Origin: Miscanthus floridulus
Taxonomy: Eukaryota; Streptophyta; Magnoliopsida; Poales; Poaceae
Direction of reading: 5' to 3'
Assembly: GCF_019320115.1 (NCBI RefSeq)
Contig: NC_089582.1
Coordinates: 126,071,259-126,135,258, forward strand
DNA: 64,000 nt
Positions 20,394 to 32,431 of this stretch are shown one piece after another (the stretch's first letter is position 1; each line of letters begins with the position of its first letter). The notes under the pieces are model-generated. The model did no database searches. It was given only the letters and a program-made list of their open reading frames with translations, and was not told where the DNA came from. The position numbers and the translations under genes were made by a program.

Positions 20394-23070
20394 GGTGGCA
20401 GCCTACAGAATGTCTGAGTAGCCAAGTGGGGAAAACAGGTGAGGTGAAGAAAATTTGTGGTTGGGAGGAAGGAGAACGGGAGGGTTAGTGAGGAGGAGGA
20501 GGTGGATTTTTATGTGGGTTTTCCATCAGCTATACGCATGTAGAGAACATACCTTCATTTTTTACTTGTAGTCTCGGCCAGAGTCGTTGGACCCGAGCAA
20601 AGTGCTGCATCAATTTTCTATGCTGCATCAACACTTGGCTTTCTGTTTTTGTGGCAACAGAAGCACTTTCGAAAAGATAACCAAACACAGCATTAGGTTG
20701 AGTTGACTCCAACATATTTGGTACTTTGTTTGGAGTATGCAATTGACCTCAAGAATTGAAATAGAACAAAATGATGATTTAAATACAAAATAAGCATGAG
20801 TACGAGCAATAAAACAGTAGTAACAAGTAAAATTAAGATGTGAACAAATCCAGATCGAACACTGAAATAGAAAATACACATCCGACACCATAGTTTTATA
20901 AAAAAGTTGGTACATGTTTCATAATTTTCCAATCTTAAAGAAATTAGTTATGAATTTTTAGAAAATGAATCATTTTTAGTTGTTTTTAGAAAATACAAAA
21001 CCACCTTTGAAACTAGCTAGATCGCAAAATGTATATGATATTGATAGCTTGGTGGTCAAAATAAGCTGGTCTGATCCAGCTTCTGCTTTTTAGTACAAAT
21101 GGGAGCTGTGGGAATAAGCGTGGCCAGAATAAGCTACTGAAAAACATGGCGTTTGACTGTTGATTTCAGCTTATTTTGACCATAAACAGCTTATAAATTG
21201 TACCACACAGGCCCTATATCAGAAAATCAAACGGGACCAAAAGAAAGGAGGAGAGAGGTCGTAGCTAGGGTATAAATGGTAAAAGTCCCCGTCCGTTTCG
21301 CTGAGAGCATAGCACTGTTCGTTCGTCGAACGAGATACGGTGGCAGGGGCTCTGAATCGAAGGATTGTCATGCGCTCAGAGGAGAACGACGAATGAGACG
21401 ACGCGAGCTAGCGGCCAGAGGGTGGGTGGGTATGGTTAGTACTAGCTGGCTAGGCTAGTTAGGCCGGCGCAGGGCCGGGGGGTCGTCTCTCGCGCGAGGC
21501 CGAGAGAGAGGCGAGAGGCGCTGGCGACCGAATCTTTACTATTGCGTCAGCGACGAAGCCCTGGACCCTGGTATTGCACGCGTACGCCGGTCGTACCCGA
21601 TCGAGGGCACCAACCACTGCGCACTGCAGGCGCACAGTGCACCGGGTACTCCATCGGCCACACACACAGTGACGGCCGCAGTACACAGCGTCGGTCCTCT
21701 CTCTCTCTCTCTCCTCTCTCTCCCTCGATCTCTGGCCGAGTAGTACAGTACGCAGCAAGACTTCCACGCACACAGGAGGACGACAGGAGAGAGAGAGAGA
21801 GAGAGAGATGGGGTCGTCCATCGTTGGTCCCGGCGGCCCTTGTTGCGTGCTTGCATGCAGCGTGTCAGCGACAAAACTGGTAGATACCAAACTCGCTGTG
21901 CCTCCAGTAGCGAGCTAGTAGCAGTGTCCTGCCGCCTCCTCGCTCCTCCAGCTAGCTCCTGCTTATATATATCACAATAATCCACAGTCTCTCTCTTTCT
22001 CTCTGTCTATCCCACAGTCCCACTCACTCATCATCTTCTGATATCGAGCTTGCTAGCAAGCAGCTACCTCTCGATCGATCGATCGCACGCTACGATGGCC
22101 GCTGGCCGGCACGTACATGCGCCATGCACGCAGATGCGGCGCGCAGAAGCAGCAGCAAGGTGTAGCTGGAGCTGCAGAGGCTGCCTGCTGCGTGCATGGC
22201 TCACTAGGGAGCAGGGAGCTAGCGTCGAAGCGAGCGAGAGTACGTGACGAGACGTACGTGGTGGATCGATCGGAGAGAGTGAGTAGTGCGCGCGCGCGCG
22301 ATCGAGCAAGCTAGGCTGTCCACATGCGCTGTCTGTGTGGTGCGTGTGCGCGCCAGGCCGACCCACGCAGCAGCAGGCACGCACGCCTGCTGTGTGTGCA
22401 CCACCACCACTACCACCGGCCACCACCGCGTAGGCCTAACGGCCGGCCGGCCCCTCGCTCTCGACCTCACCCGCCCGCTGGAACCAACCCATGCAATGCA
22501 ACCAACCCGCATTCCGCACCGAGGCGCGCCACGACCCGTTCGTTCGCTCGCGTCGATGATCTCTGCACCAGCTGGAAGCGGTTGCCCAGACTGACCACGC
22601 TACAGTGTGCCTCGATCCATCGGTCGGTCCCAGCACCAGCCAGCCAGCTAGGACGCCGGCCCCGTCGCCACGTATACGCCGACGTGGACGCCGACGCCGC
22701 CTCTTGTCGTTTTCCCTCCAGGCGAATTAGCATCATCTCCGTGCCTCGCCGGTCATCGTCGTCCCTTGCTTGTTGCTTGGCACCGGCCGGCCGTCCGGGC
22801 CCTAAGCTAGCTAGCAGCTCGCGGCAAAAGCCATGCGATAAACTAACCACCAGGCAGGGCAGGGCAGGGCAGGGCTCCATCTACTACTACGTGTAAAATA
22901 CAGGGCAGGTATGGGCAAAGGACGACATGCGCACAGGAGGAAAAAAAAAGGGACAGAGTGTGAGAGGGCAATGACTGCGACAGCGAGGAATTGTTCTTCT
23001 CGGGAGCCGCGAAAAACTTTGGCCGGGGCCTCGGGATTCCCACTGATGCACTGCGTGCCCACTAGTATGT
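20394..23070. other. Intergenic; CpG-rich island-like block at 21.26-23.05 kb
   Basis: 20394-21250 is AT-rich with a decayed repeat (AATAAGCTGGTC..., CAGCTTATTTTGACC). 21260-23050 is strongly CpG-rich with CT/GA microsatellites (about 21697-21725 and 21790-21809), GATC/GCTAGC-rich stretches and a GCAGG tandem near 22853-22875. Many overlapping frames of 60-190 codons exist on both strands, none with a recognisable domain or a clear splice plan. It may be a promoter or leader, but no linked coding sequence is visible. Confidence 0.4.
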
Positions 23071-23112
23071 AGTACCAAAATTAGTTTACATTACATTATA
23101 CGTGGTACCAAG

Positions 23113-23231
23113 CTGACTTATAAGCCGTATTTTTTTCAGTTAATGAATAGTATTTTTTTCTCACACCAAATCAGCTAATGAGCAAATAATACTTTCAATC
23201 ATGGCTTATCAGCGAAGCGAATTGAACAGGC
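23113..23231. mobile_element. Small MITE fragment related to the 63191 element
   Basis: It shares the sequence GACTTATAAGCCGTATTTTT...CTCACACCAAATCAGC...ACTTTCAATCATGGCTTATC with the element at 63191-63301 (about 80% alike by eye). Its left terminal repeat is not clear, so it is a partial or diverged copy. Confidence 0.55.
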
Positions 23232-23339
23232 ATGTGTGTTTATCTAGCTTATATATGTACCTGTCCACTATGGGTTAGTACGTACGTCCTGATGCTATAC
23301 AGTCGAGCTAGCTGATGATAGGTGCACTATTGGTTATTC

Positions 23340-23585
23340 ATGTATATAGAGAGAGTGAGATGTAGTGTACTATAGCTCGACATACTATGGCCACTGAAAC
23401 CTACCATGTTACCATAACAACACTGTACTAATTTATGAGATTATTATAACTTCTCATGTATATAAGAGAGAGAGAATGAGAGGTACTGTAGTGTAGCTCG
23501 ACATACTATGGCCACTTTCAGTTACCATGTTACCATAACAACTGTACTAATTTACGAGATTACTGTAACTTCTTCTAAGTAATTT
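23340..23585. repeat. Tandem duplication with a unit of about 120 bp
   Basis: Two successive copies share GCTCGACATACTATGGCCAC, TACCATGTTACCATAACAAC and GTACTAATTTAYGAGATTA. The unit starts after GTATATAGAGAGAG (about 23342) and again at GTATATAAGAGAGAG (about 23458). Confidence 0.8.
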
Positions 23586-23589
23586 ACTA

Positions 23590-24317
23590 TAACATTAAGG
23601 TATATATCACCATGAGTTATAGTAACATATATATCATAAATATGCATTCACTTTGAAACCGGGTAAAGTATTTAATCTTTAGCTTACAGCTTAGTTTGAT
23701 TTTCAACCTTTATGAAACCGGGTAACACACACCCACTAACTGCAAAAAATCAAACAAATTTGGACCTCTAGTTGGCTTCAAAAGTGGTTTTCTATTCTTA
23801 AATAATAATATAATCTAGTTTGATATCTAAAAATTCATAATTAATCTATTCTAAATTAGGAAAATATGAAACTAGTTCTAGTTTTCTTCTAAAAATGTCT
23901 TCTGTTTGTTGGTGCTATATTTAGAGTTATTTGGATCTTACTTGTTTTAGATAAAAAATGAGTGCAACTATAAGCAAAAAAGCAACAAAAATAAACCAAT
24001 TCTAAATACCAATATATAGATCATAAACAAGTAGAGAATATTTGTTAGAAAAAAAAACTAATACTAGTTTCATATTTCCTGGTAAAATAAATCATTTATG
24101 AATTTTTAGATACTAAATCAAAATTTATTATTTTTAAAAAAATAGAAACCCACCTTTAAAACTAGCACGAGGATTAAATTTCTTCGGTTTGATAATTGGA
24201 GGGCGTTTGTTATCCGGTTTAGCAGTTTAAGTTTAATAAAGTCATACTACCGCGCAAGTTTGAGGGTGAAAAATGTACATCACCTGGATAGAATCACAAA
24301 AACTTATGGAATATGCA
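23590..24317. other. AT-rich intergenic, no gene
   Basis: AT-rich sequence with an inverted relationship between TTTGATATCTAAAAATTCATAA (about 23820) and TTATGAATTTTTAGATACTAAAT (about 24095), probably the arms of an old transposon. No coding content. Confidence 0.4.
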
Positions 24318-24460
24318 CTCCGTCCATCCCAAAAAAAGTTCACAACTTGCTCGATGAGTCAGTCTCTTTTAAGTTTGACCAATTTATTGTATAGAAAATA
24401 ATATTAATATTTGTATCTCCAAATAAACTTATTATGAAAATATATTATACTATCAATATC
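24318..24460. mobile_element. Stowaway-like MITE, truncated
   Basis: It begins CTCCGTCCATCCCAAAAAAAG, the typical Stowaway end, followed by TTTAAGTTTGACCAATTTAT. The right terminal repeat is missing. Confidence 0.6.
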
Positions 24461-24685
24461 TCAGTCTCTGTGTGTCCTATGAGAGTATATATATACACAG
24501 AGCCGGTGAGAGAAGGGGGCAAACACCCCTATGATTGTAATTTTCCTTTAATATCCTCTCTAGCTATTATACTAATGAAGATATTTAAGTGAACTGGTCT
24601 TATTTTCCTTTCGTGTAAAACATAAATATGTTTGAGTAATAGAATGCTACAAGTGTTGTAATCTTCTCGCTAAAGTGAGGCTTTT

Positions 24686-24893
24686 GAGCCCGTTTGGCTG
24701 CCGGCCACACAGTGTGGCACCACACTCTGTGGCGTAGGAAAACAACGCCATAACTGTGGCGAGAATTGTGCTGGAAATGAACTGAAGATCGTGTGGCGTG
24801 CCTCAGATTAATTACGAACTAAACGGCCCGCCAGCTTTCTTGTGGCCACCGAAGCCTAGGCGAGGCAAACAAGGCCGGTAACCAAACAGCCTC
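24686..24893. mobile_element. MITE of about 208 bp with 19-bp imperfect inverted ends
   Basis: The left end GAGCCCGTTTGGCTGCCGG and right end CCGGTAACCAAACAGCCTC are inverted repeats matching at 15 of 19 positions. The interior has its own dyads (CCACACAGTGTGGCACCACAC). No clear TSD was found, so the superfamily is uncertain. Confidence 0.65.
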
Positions 24894-26049
24894 TATGTGT
24901 GTATACAATTCTCTATATATTTTTTTTTTTGCTGTTGACAATGGCTCCCTATATCAAATTCATGGCTCCGCCCCTATACATATATGTGAGCAGTGGTCCT
25001 ATATATTACCGGATTATTGTGGGTCGTGCATGCAGGCACTGCACACACCAGGACAATTATAATGCCTATGTTGCGTGTGTAACATCTGAGAGGGTTGGCA
25101 GCTGCCCTTTCGAGTCAAGGAGATGTATGTGTTGGTTGGTTCGGCACAATTGTACGAAGTGTACGCGCCAAGGACAGCGGTGGATCGAGCCATGCATGCA
25201 CGCATTCACCAGCCTTACACGCGGTGAAATAGTATATATGCAGTGTGTAAACAAGTTTGTGGTGATCGGTGAGGACTGTGCTTCCTTCTTCGGTTCGGTA
25301 ACTAATCAGCGACAGGCATCGATTCCTTTCCCTTTGCTTTTTGACCACGCGCTCGATTCGATCAATGCCTCAATATCACCGATTATTCGATGCGTTGCTA
25401 GATGGTACTGCCATATAGGTATCGAGCTGATTCTCCATGTCCCTACTAGTTCAGTCACTGCATGATATGGTAAACTATATCTGATCCTCAGTCTTATAGA
25501 ACTCTCTCGAGAGTCAGTTTTAAGTTTTAACTGACAGTTTTTTTTACCACAAAACAAAACGACATGCAAGTCAAACTTAGCTTGTTGTCCGGGTCACACA
25601 TATTTGTTTTCTTCTTTTGCTTCTTGTTTCAAGCAAGCAGGAGACAAATCCGGGCCGTTGATTTCGGATCGTACAGTACAAACACGTGTACTTTTCTTCT
25701 TCTTCCTCTACTTTTGTCAACCCAACTTTCTTCCACAAGTGCGCACATCCTACTACCTTACTGCCATCCTCGACATTGTTCCCACCACCAAGGCCGCTCC
25801 AGTTACCGCCCAAATTATCGTCCTCCACCACCCGTGCCTAGGGGCAGTGTGCCCCGTGTTGTTGTCTTGTCCGTTGTCCACCTCTTTCACCAGTAGTGCC
25901 CGCGGTCACCTCAAATCCATGATCGCAAAACCTTGTAACCCTACCCCTTCCAATAGCAACTCTGCTATTGCTGGTGTTCTTATGTTAGTGTCTGAAATCT
26001 TTCGAGATTTCAGCACCTGAAGGATGAGTGGTGTATTATATTTAAAGGT
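24894..26049. other. Intergenic; open frames without recognisable product
   Basis: A 188-codon frame at 24899-25465 and overlapping 110- and 138-codon frames at 25564-26020 exist. They have irregular composition, lack domains and overlap frames on the other strand of similar length. I do not call them genes. Confidence 0.35.
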
Positions 26050-26375
26050 GATAAGGGTTAGAGCTTGCTTGCTTGGTTTCTAAAAATTGTCCAACCAAAA
26101 CCACATGAAGCCAAAATTTAGACTTGCCAAGATCAAGCCTTCCGAAAGTTAGGGCAAACAATTTAGACAAGCATTTGGTTGAGTGCCATGACATGACAAC
26201 AACCACTTTTCCCTCTTTGAGATTAAAGAAGTTTCTAGTGACTTTACTATGATTTTAGCCATAAATATTGGTGCGCCAATTTTTCGGCAGTAAACAAATT
26301 GATTTCCAAAATTTATAGGATGGCTTAATTTTGGCTGGGCAAGTTTTGAAACCCAACCAAGCAGGACCTTAGTAG
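26050..26375. mobile_element. Possible MITE with TGCTTGGTT-type ends
   Basis: The left end GAGCTTGCTTGCTTGGTTTC and right end GAAACCCAACCAAGCAGGACC are imperfect inverted repeats around a non-coding interior of about 280 bp. The ends match only partly, so this is tentative. Confidence 0.4.
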
Positions 26376-27616
26376 CTCCCTCTCTTTTGCCAGATTCCTT
26401 CTATTGTTCTATTACAATATGATTTATTATTTGGAATATATAATACTATATTTGTGTCATATAAAAATATAGCACAAAAGAATTATTTAAAGTTCTATGG
26501 GGTGCATAATCATCAATCAATCATGTTAAATTTGGGGGCAAACTACTAATAATTCACAAAGACATCCTCATATAAAATGACATGATTCAAATTAATGTGA
26601 AATAACACAAGGATTGTTATTATACCATCATTAAAATAAACTCTCTCGTAATGGATGAGAAATGAAAATGACCTACCACTCTTATTTTGGTGGAGTGAAG
26701 ACAATATAGTATCAATAGTTTTACCAATTTTGGGTACAAAAACTAATACACAACAATGACATTGTCTCTCTAATTGTGCACTATTTTGGACTTGTATAGG
26801 GAACTGAGTTAATTATACTGTATGGTAGAACCTAACTACATGGTTTAAAGTCTCTAGGACTTAACATGGATGCTCGTATATAATTATGACTAACTTTTTT
26901 CTACTTATAGACGATGCACATGTCAACATTAAAGCGTACGTGGTGATCCCATGGCCAATCTCAAGAACTAACTTTCAAATCCATTGAAGATGCTCATAGG
27001 GGTAACATATATATATTTGTATGTGTTCATACGGTTGTGTAGGTATATGTGAGATTCCATGTGTTTTGTGAAGAAAAAAAAAACAGAAGACACACCATAG
27101 TGCATTATTTCCATGCACTCCCAGCCCCCACCCAACACACACTTATATAACAAACAAAAGCAAAGCTCCTTGCTTAGTCCTAAATCCAGCTAGTGCTCCA
27201 GTCAAATACACCCGAAACACGTGTACTTAAAAGTTAAATAAGAAACACACGGGACACCACCCGACACACATACATACACTAATAACCACCCCCGACATTC
27301 CTTTGACATATATATAAACACACACCACCGCTCGCGCGTATACGTATACCACAAGCCTACCTGAACCTTATCGCTCATTCGCTTCCGAGCAACATATATA
27401 CATATATGGCAACGTATTAGGTGCAAATCAATAAACCTATACAAACTTAGAAACTACCAATCAGGACCATTAGATGCTGATTCAATGGATGTGGTGAGAT
27501 GTTGGATTTTTTTTGCGCTTAAGCCTCCTCACCCTATCTATTAAATCAGTACCCAGTGGTTCTGATCGGTAGTTTTCAAGTTTACACACTGTTGGTTTGC
27601 ACCTGATACGTTGCCA

Positions 27617-27620
<4 letters not shown>
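26376..27620. other. AT-rich intergenic, no gene
   Basis: No supported reading frame. There are short ACACAC/TATATA-rich patches between 27120 and 27420. Confidence 0.4.

Positions 27621-27698
<78 letters not shown>
27621..27698. repeat. (TA)39 microsatellite
   Basis: An uninterrupted TA dinucleotide run of 78 bp. Likely highly polymorphic and a cruciform-prone site. Confidence 0.98.
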
Positions 27699-27700
<2 letters not shown>

Positions 27701-27749
27701 CGTGCAGCCTTGGTCTGTTGGTCACGTCTTCGTCGGGGGTGGCTATAAA

Positions 27750-28082
27750 GGGGTGTTTGGATCCAGTTACTAAAATTTAGGAGGTGTGTCGGAAGCATGT
27801 TGTATGTAGTGTTCGGATACTAATAAAAAAACAAATTACATAATCCGTCAGTACTCCACGAGACGAATTTTTTAATCCTAATTAATCCGTCATTAGCACA
27901 TGTTTACTATAGCAAAACATTGTCAAATCATGAACTAATTAGACTCAAAAGATTCGTCTCGCAAATTAGTCGCAAACTATGTAATTAGTTTCGTAATTAG
28001 TCTATATTTAATACTCCATACATGTGTCCAAACATCCGATGGGACAACGACTGAAATTTAGAAGGGCCAACCAAACACCCCC
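27750..28082. mobile_element. Tourist-like (PIF/Harbinger) MITE
   Basis: The left end GGGGTGTTTGGATCC and right end CCAACCAAACACCCCC are inverted. The interior contains the GACGAATTTTTTAATCCTAA and GATTCGTCTCGCAAATTAG blocks widespread in grass MITEs. It lies about 700 bp upstream of the Dof coding start. Confidence 0.8.
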
Positions 28083-28176
28083 TAGAACTAGCTAGGTTAG
28101 ACACGTCGTGCGGCCCCTTCTCTCTCGCCGCTCGATCCCCAGTTTCATGGCGCTTGGGAGCAGCGAAGTGGTTGCT

Positions 28177-28415
28177 GTCATGGTTTCCAATATCGGCCGA
28201 AATTTCCTGATATTTTCGATATATCCTCTTTATCCGTAGGTGCCGATAACGAAATGTCTATTTTTTTTCTACAAATTTTGTTTAAATTTATTTAAATTTA
28301 CTTAAATTCAAATTAAATTTTATTTAAATTTGGTCCAATATTTCTAATATATCATGTTTATTCTCTTTATCTGTGACCCCGATAAATTTTAATTTTCGAA
28401 AATGAAAACCTTGGT
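28177..28415. mobile_element. Possible Mutator-like MITE upstream of the Dof gene
   Basis: The end GGTTTCCAATATCGGCCGAAATTT-like (from 28179) and an end complementary to AAGGTTTTCATTTTCGAAAA (about 28396-28415) form imperfect inverted repeats flanking a TTTAAATT-rich interior. Tentative, because the ends are diverged and no TSD was seen. Confidence 0.4.
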
Positions 28416-28419
28416 TGCT

Positions 28420-28790
28420 GTTGTGCTTCGCTGAGCAGCGGACGGAGGCGGCCGGTATTTCTAGTGCATAGTATCGCCATCAGCGCTCAATAATACTCCT
28501 GCTGCACGCCCGCTTTGTTTTGTAGCTCTTGTCAGCGAACCTTCCCCCTGAAAACCCCACCCACCCTTCCTCTCCGCTCCGATTCTCCTAGCGCCTCACT
28601 TGCTCCATTCCACCACCCACGCATCTCCCTACTCTCCTTTCCTCTCTCTCTCGCTCGCGCTCTCCACGCGCGGATCGATCGATCACCGGAGGCTAGCTAG
28701 CTAGCTCGACCGGCGCGGCCGATTTCAGCTCAGCTGCGCACGTCGACCTGTGCTGTGAGGCGGGCGGCAGACTAGTAGAGAGAGATACAG
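28420..28790 (+). promoter_or_regulatory. Proximal promoter and leader of the Dof gene
   Basis: A CT-rich leader (CCTCTCTCTCTCGCTCGCGC, about 28641-28660) and a GATCGATCGATC/GCTAGCTAGCTAGCTCGA stretch lead to the start codon, whose context is GATACAGATGGCTG. No clear TATA box is visible; TATA-less CT-rich promoters are common for plant regulatory genes. No intron is needed in the coding part. Confidence 0.5.
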
Positions 28791-29867
28791 ATGGCTGGCG
28801 CGGGGGGTACGACGGCTGTGCAGCAGCCGGCGGCGGGGGCGCCGGCCGCTGGGGCCGCCAGGAGCGGGGTCGGGGCAGGCGCCGCGGGGGCGCCGGTCGC
28901 CGACCCGCGCGCCGAGGCGCTGCGGTGCCCGCGCTGCGACTCGGCCAACACCAAGTTCTGCTACTACAACAACTACTCGTTGTCGCAGCCGCGGCACTTC
29001 TGCAAGGCGTGCAAGCGCTACTGGACGCGCGGGGGCACGCTCCGCAACGTCCCCGTCGGCGGGGGCTGCCGCAAGAACAAGCGCTCCAGGAGCAGCGGCG
29101 GGGCCGGCGGGAGGAACGGGTCCTCCTCCTCCGCCTCCGCCGCTGCAGCCGCCGCCGCGGCTGCCGTCACGTCATCCTCGGCGGCGTCGACGCTGTCCCT
29201 CCCGCAGCCGCCGGGGTCCCTGCCGTCGCTGACCTCGGCGCTGGGCCTGCCCGGGGGCGCCTCGCTCGCGTCGTTCCTCCTCGGGACCGCCGGCTCTGGC
29301 GGTGACCACCTCGGTCTCTTCCAGGCGGCCATGCAGTCGGTGGTCTCCTCGGAGGCGACCGCCTACGAGATGCAGCAGCAGCAGCAGCAGCAGACGCAGG
29401 TGGACCACCTGCTAGGCCTCGGCTACGGAGGCGCCGGCGCTCAGATCCAGCTCAAGCCGTGGATGCAGGACGCCGCCGGGGCTGCTGGCGCGGGCGGGAT
29501 CATGGACAGCTTCTATGCGCCGCTGCTGTCCAGCTCCCTCGTGCCGGGGCTGGAGGAGCTGCACGTCAAGGCGGAGGTCGCCGGCGCCGGGGATCACCAG
29601 CAGAAGCTGGCGCCCGGAGACCAGCAGAGCGCCAGCTGGGAGCTGCCGACGCCGTCGTCGTCCAACGTCGACGCCAACGTCATCGCGTCCGACGCGCTCA
29701 TGGCCGCCGCGGCCGCGTCCATGAACCCCGTGGTTAGCTCCACCTCCACGGCGCCAACAATCGTCCCCTCCTCGTTCATGTACTGGGGCAACGGCGGCAT
29801 TGGCGGCGCTGCCGCGGCGTGGCCAGACCTCGCCAACTGCGGATCCTCCATTGCCACGCTCTTCTAG
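28791..29867 (+). CDS. Dof-type zinc-finger transcription factor
   Basis: This is a single open frame of 358 codons. Residues about 44-98 are a complete Dof domain: [19 protein letters not shown], then [18 protein letters not shown] and [13 protein letters not shown]. The zinc ligands are C46, C49, C71 and C74 with C-x2-C-x21-C-x2-C spacing. Dof proteins are plant-specific nuclear factors that bind AAAG cores. A basic stretch (KNKRSRS) after the finger can act as a nuclear signal. The N-terminus is Ala/Gly-rich, the middle has Ser and Ala runs and a Q7-T-Q stretch near residue 200, and the C-terminus ends [10 protein letters not shown]...[15 protein letters not shown]. The first ATG is used; it lies close after the leader, and no upstream in-frame ATG is seen. 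High GC3 and GC gradient fit a grass gene. The subgroup cannot be assigned from memory, so no symbol is given. Confidence 0.95.
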   Translation: MAGAGGTTAVQQPAAGAPAAGAARSGVGAGAAGAPVADPRAEALRCPRCDSANTKFCYYNNYSLSQPRHFCKACKRYWTRGGTLRNVPVGGGCRKNKRSRSSGGAGGRNGSSSSASAAAAAAAAAVTSSSAASTLSLPQPPGSLPSLTSALGLPGGASLASFLLGTAGSGGDHLGLFQAAMQSVVSSEATAYEMQQQQQQQTQVDHLLGLGYGGAGAQIQLKPWMQDAAGAAGAGGIMDSFYAPLLSSSLVPGLEELHVKAEVAGAGDHQQKLAPGDQQSASWELPTPSSSNVDANVIASDALMAAAAASMNPVVSSTSTAPTIVPSSFMYWGNGGIGGAAAAWPDLANCGSSIATLF

Positions 29868-31837
29868 CCGCCTGTGGCTGTCCTGCTGGCCTCGTTAACT
29901 TTGTTTTTTTTTACCTTAATTTTCTGGTTAATTTTTTCTTGACTAAAATAACATGTAATTTGTGGGGAAAGCTGAGATGCGAGAGAGAGCACTGTGGAAG
30001 AATGAAGAGAGCTAGATCATCTCACCACTTCATAGGGCAGAAAATTAGACAAATCAAACAATGATCCAATATTTCAAGAGGATTTCTTCGCCGAGTCTCA
30101 ACTTCTTCATCGGATCTATGGTCTTCGCCGTCGAGCGATGATCAAGGCCGTCAACAGCTAGCGTGCATGGATTTAGGAGGAGGAGATCATGAGACCATGG
30201 GGAGCTAGAGAGAGCAAAGACGAAGCCAAGAAGTGTAAGTGCAGTGCTGCCATGACACTACTTGATTTGCTACTTCTTGGCTAGCTTCTCCTTTGGTGTT
30301 TTGTACATAGGGCATGTGGTGTGTGGGGATACAATAGCTATGGTGGCCCATGAGAGATCATGGTGCAAGTCATGAGCCTCTCTATCTCTCTCTCTCTCAT
30401 CTCGGCATTTTAAATCAGTGTGTTTAATTGGTTATTACTCTCTCTCTCTCTCTCTACCATGGATTTGGGAAGAAGTCTCTAGATGTACAAGTAATACTAG
30501 TACTTTCTACACCTTTTGCAGCTGAATTAGAGAACTGTTTTTGAGTTCTCATGCATTAGAGTTGTCAAGGCCGGGTTCATGCATCAAGTTTTCTTCTTTC
30601 TTTCTTTCTTCCAATTGTAGAGTGGAATTAATTCTCCTTTCTGGGGGGTTTTGTTCAAACTTGGCTTGTACGAATTATGATGGCTTTGTGAGTTATGAGA
30701 AATTTAAACATCTGGCACTTCTCATGATGGTACATAGATATGCCCTCTGAGTAGTGGTGCCAGTGCCACACTGCTACTACTACTGCAATACTGCATGCTG
30801 TGTGCTACTCCTCCATCACTTTTAGTGCATGGATGTGTGTCTCACTTTTGGTGATGCGCTGCAGCTTTATCGTCTTTGCTCTCTTTTTCATGCGCGAGTG
30901 TGAGTGCATGATCTGATCTTTGAATTCTGTGCTCCTTGCTATGCTAGCTACTACTATGGCGCTCTCTCTCTCTCTCTCTCCGTATACAAGGAGTATGTGT
31001 ACCTTTCTTTTTTGTTACATGATCATAGGATTCCAACGGCAGTGCACTCAAGTTATCATGCTTGTGTGATGCAGAATCTTCTATCATGCTTGTGTGATGC
31101 AGAATCTTTTGTGCCCGGCGGCCTCATCTAGCTCGTTTCTTGCTGCTGCAGACATAAAAATATGGCTACTGCACTTGTTCTTACCTGCGTGTACGTCTTG
31201 TAGCAACTTCTTCGAGCTGCATTTTGATGCTAGTATAGTATGTAGCGCAGCCATTTTCTCACCGATACATGCATACTTGCATATGAACTAGCATCACAGG
31301 GGAAAAAAGTATCGAGGTGGAAGGGAAAAAACAGTGGAAAAAACAATTTATATGCATGTCTTGGAGCTTCAAATTAAAGAGAGGGAAAAAGTAGTGAGAG
31401 TATGTAGCTTGTAGGGTTTCTAGTTCATTCCTTTCAAAAAAAAAATCTGTCAAATTATTAGCCTTTTGTAGTAACATTTGTGTTCTTTTTCCCTGTCCTG
31501 TGCTTTCTATGCTAGCATAGCAAGTTTACCAATTTTGCTAGTGTTCTTGGACAATGAATATTTGCTGGTTAGGAACATATATAGTCCAAATGGCAATTTG
31601 ATGCTGACATGTTCCCTCCTCTTTGGAAACGAACTACAAGAAAAGTAACTCGGAACTTATGAAGAACTATACCCTTTTTCCGCTAAATGATTCTAGTCTT
31701 CTAGATGCTATACGTTTTCCATCCATCGATCGGATCACATTCAGTCCTCCGTTGATGTGGATAGTCTGTGTGCTGATTCAGTTTGTAGCTGGAGTAGTAT
31801 TAATTAGAAAGGGGATTGGACACACTGCTATAACACA
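29868..31837. other. Dof 3' region and intergenic DNA
   Basis: It starts with the Dof 3' UTR (T-rich from 29900). No clear polyadenylation site can be fixed. CT repeats lie at 30382-30400, 30438-30455 and 30962-30980. A 28-bp tandem pair of the TCATGCTTGTGTGATGCAGA type lies at about 31055-31110. No further gene is supported. Confidence 0.5.
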
Positions 31838-31972
31838 GTATATGTCTGTATAAATCTTTCTGTCAGAATGACTTGCTAGTTTCAGTCATCAAAGTTACTC
31901 TCTCAGTATATCTCTGTATAAATCTTTCTGTCAGAATGACTTGCTAGTTTCAGTCATCAAAGTTATATACTC
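31838..31972. repeat. Tandem duplication of 65-66 bp
   Basis: The unit containing CTGTATAAATCTTTCTGTCA and GAATGACTTGCTAGTTTCAG is present twice in succession with one internal difference (TATGTCTG versus TATCTCTG), followed by a TCTCT repeat. Confidence 0.9.
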
Positions 31973-32154
31973 TCTTCTCTTCTCTTCTCTTTGAGAGCAG
32001 TTGGCATGCATGCAGACGTCTGGGATAGTGTGGAAGTTTGATTTATCATAATGTCTCCAACCTGGGGCCTATTATTTCCTCCCTGTGCGGCCCAGGCGCA
32101 TGCATGCATATATAACTGATAAGTGATACTGTTTCTAAAAAAACGTAAGTGATA

Positions 32155-32431
32155 CTCCCTCTAATAGTATAATCCATTCTTTTAACATATCGTATGTATT
32201 AGCTTTATCCTAAGTCAAACATTTGTAACATTGATCATCAATTTCAAGAAAATCTATACACATGTTAACAACATAAGATTTGTTTTTAGATTCACGATGA
32301 TAAATATTTTCATAATATATAATTTACATGTTGTGAAACTACATATAGATTTCTTAAAATTGATGGTCAAAGATAGAAATGTTTGACTTAGGACAAAGCT
32401 AATACGACATATAAAAAAGAACAGAGGAAGT
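32155..32431. mobile_element. Stowaway-like MITE
   Basis: The left end CTCCCTCTAATAG follows TA (32153-32154). The right part AAAAAAGAACAGAGGAAG is its inverted partner. The interior arms AAATTTTAAG/TTGATGGTCAA and CTAAGTCAAACATTTGTAA versus ATGTTTGACTTAGGACAAAG form long palindromic arms, so the transcript would fold as a hairpin. Confidence 0.75.

Noticed and set aside
21459..22896. Frames of 113-190 codons in the 21-23 kb CpG-rich block
   Set aside because: Equally long frames on both strands, microsatellite-derived residues and no recognisable motif. I note the block as possible regulatory DNA only.
24899..26020. Frames of 188, 110 and 138 codons
   Set aside because: No domain, no homology I recognise, overlapping antisense frames. 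The hydrophobic Phe-rich start comes from a T run.
27541..27798. 85-codon minus-strand frame with an Ile-Tyr repeat
   Set aside because: It is a translation of the (TA)39 microsatellite.
28925..29737. Alternative-frame and antisense ORFs within the Dof gene
   Set aside because: Shadows of the GC-rich Dof coding sequence; only the 28791 frame carries the zinc finger.
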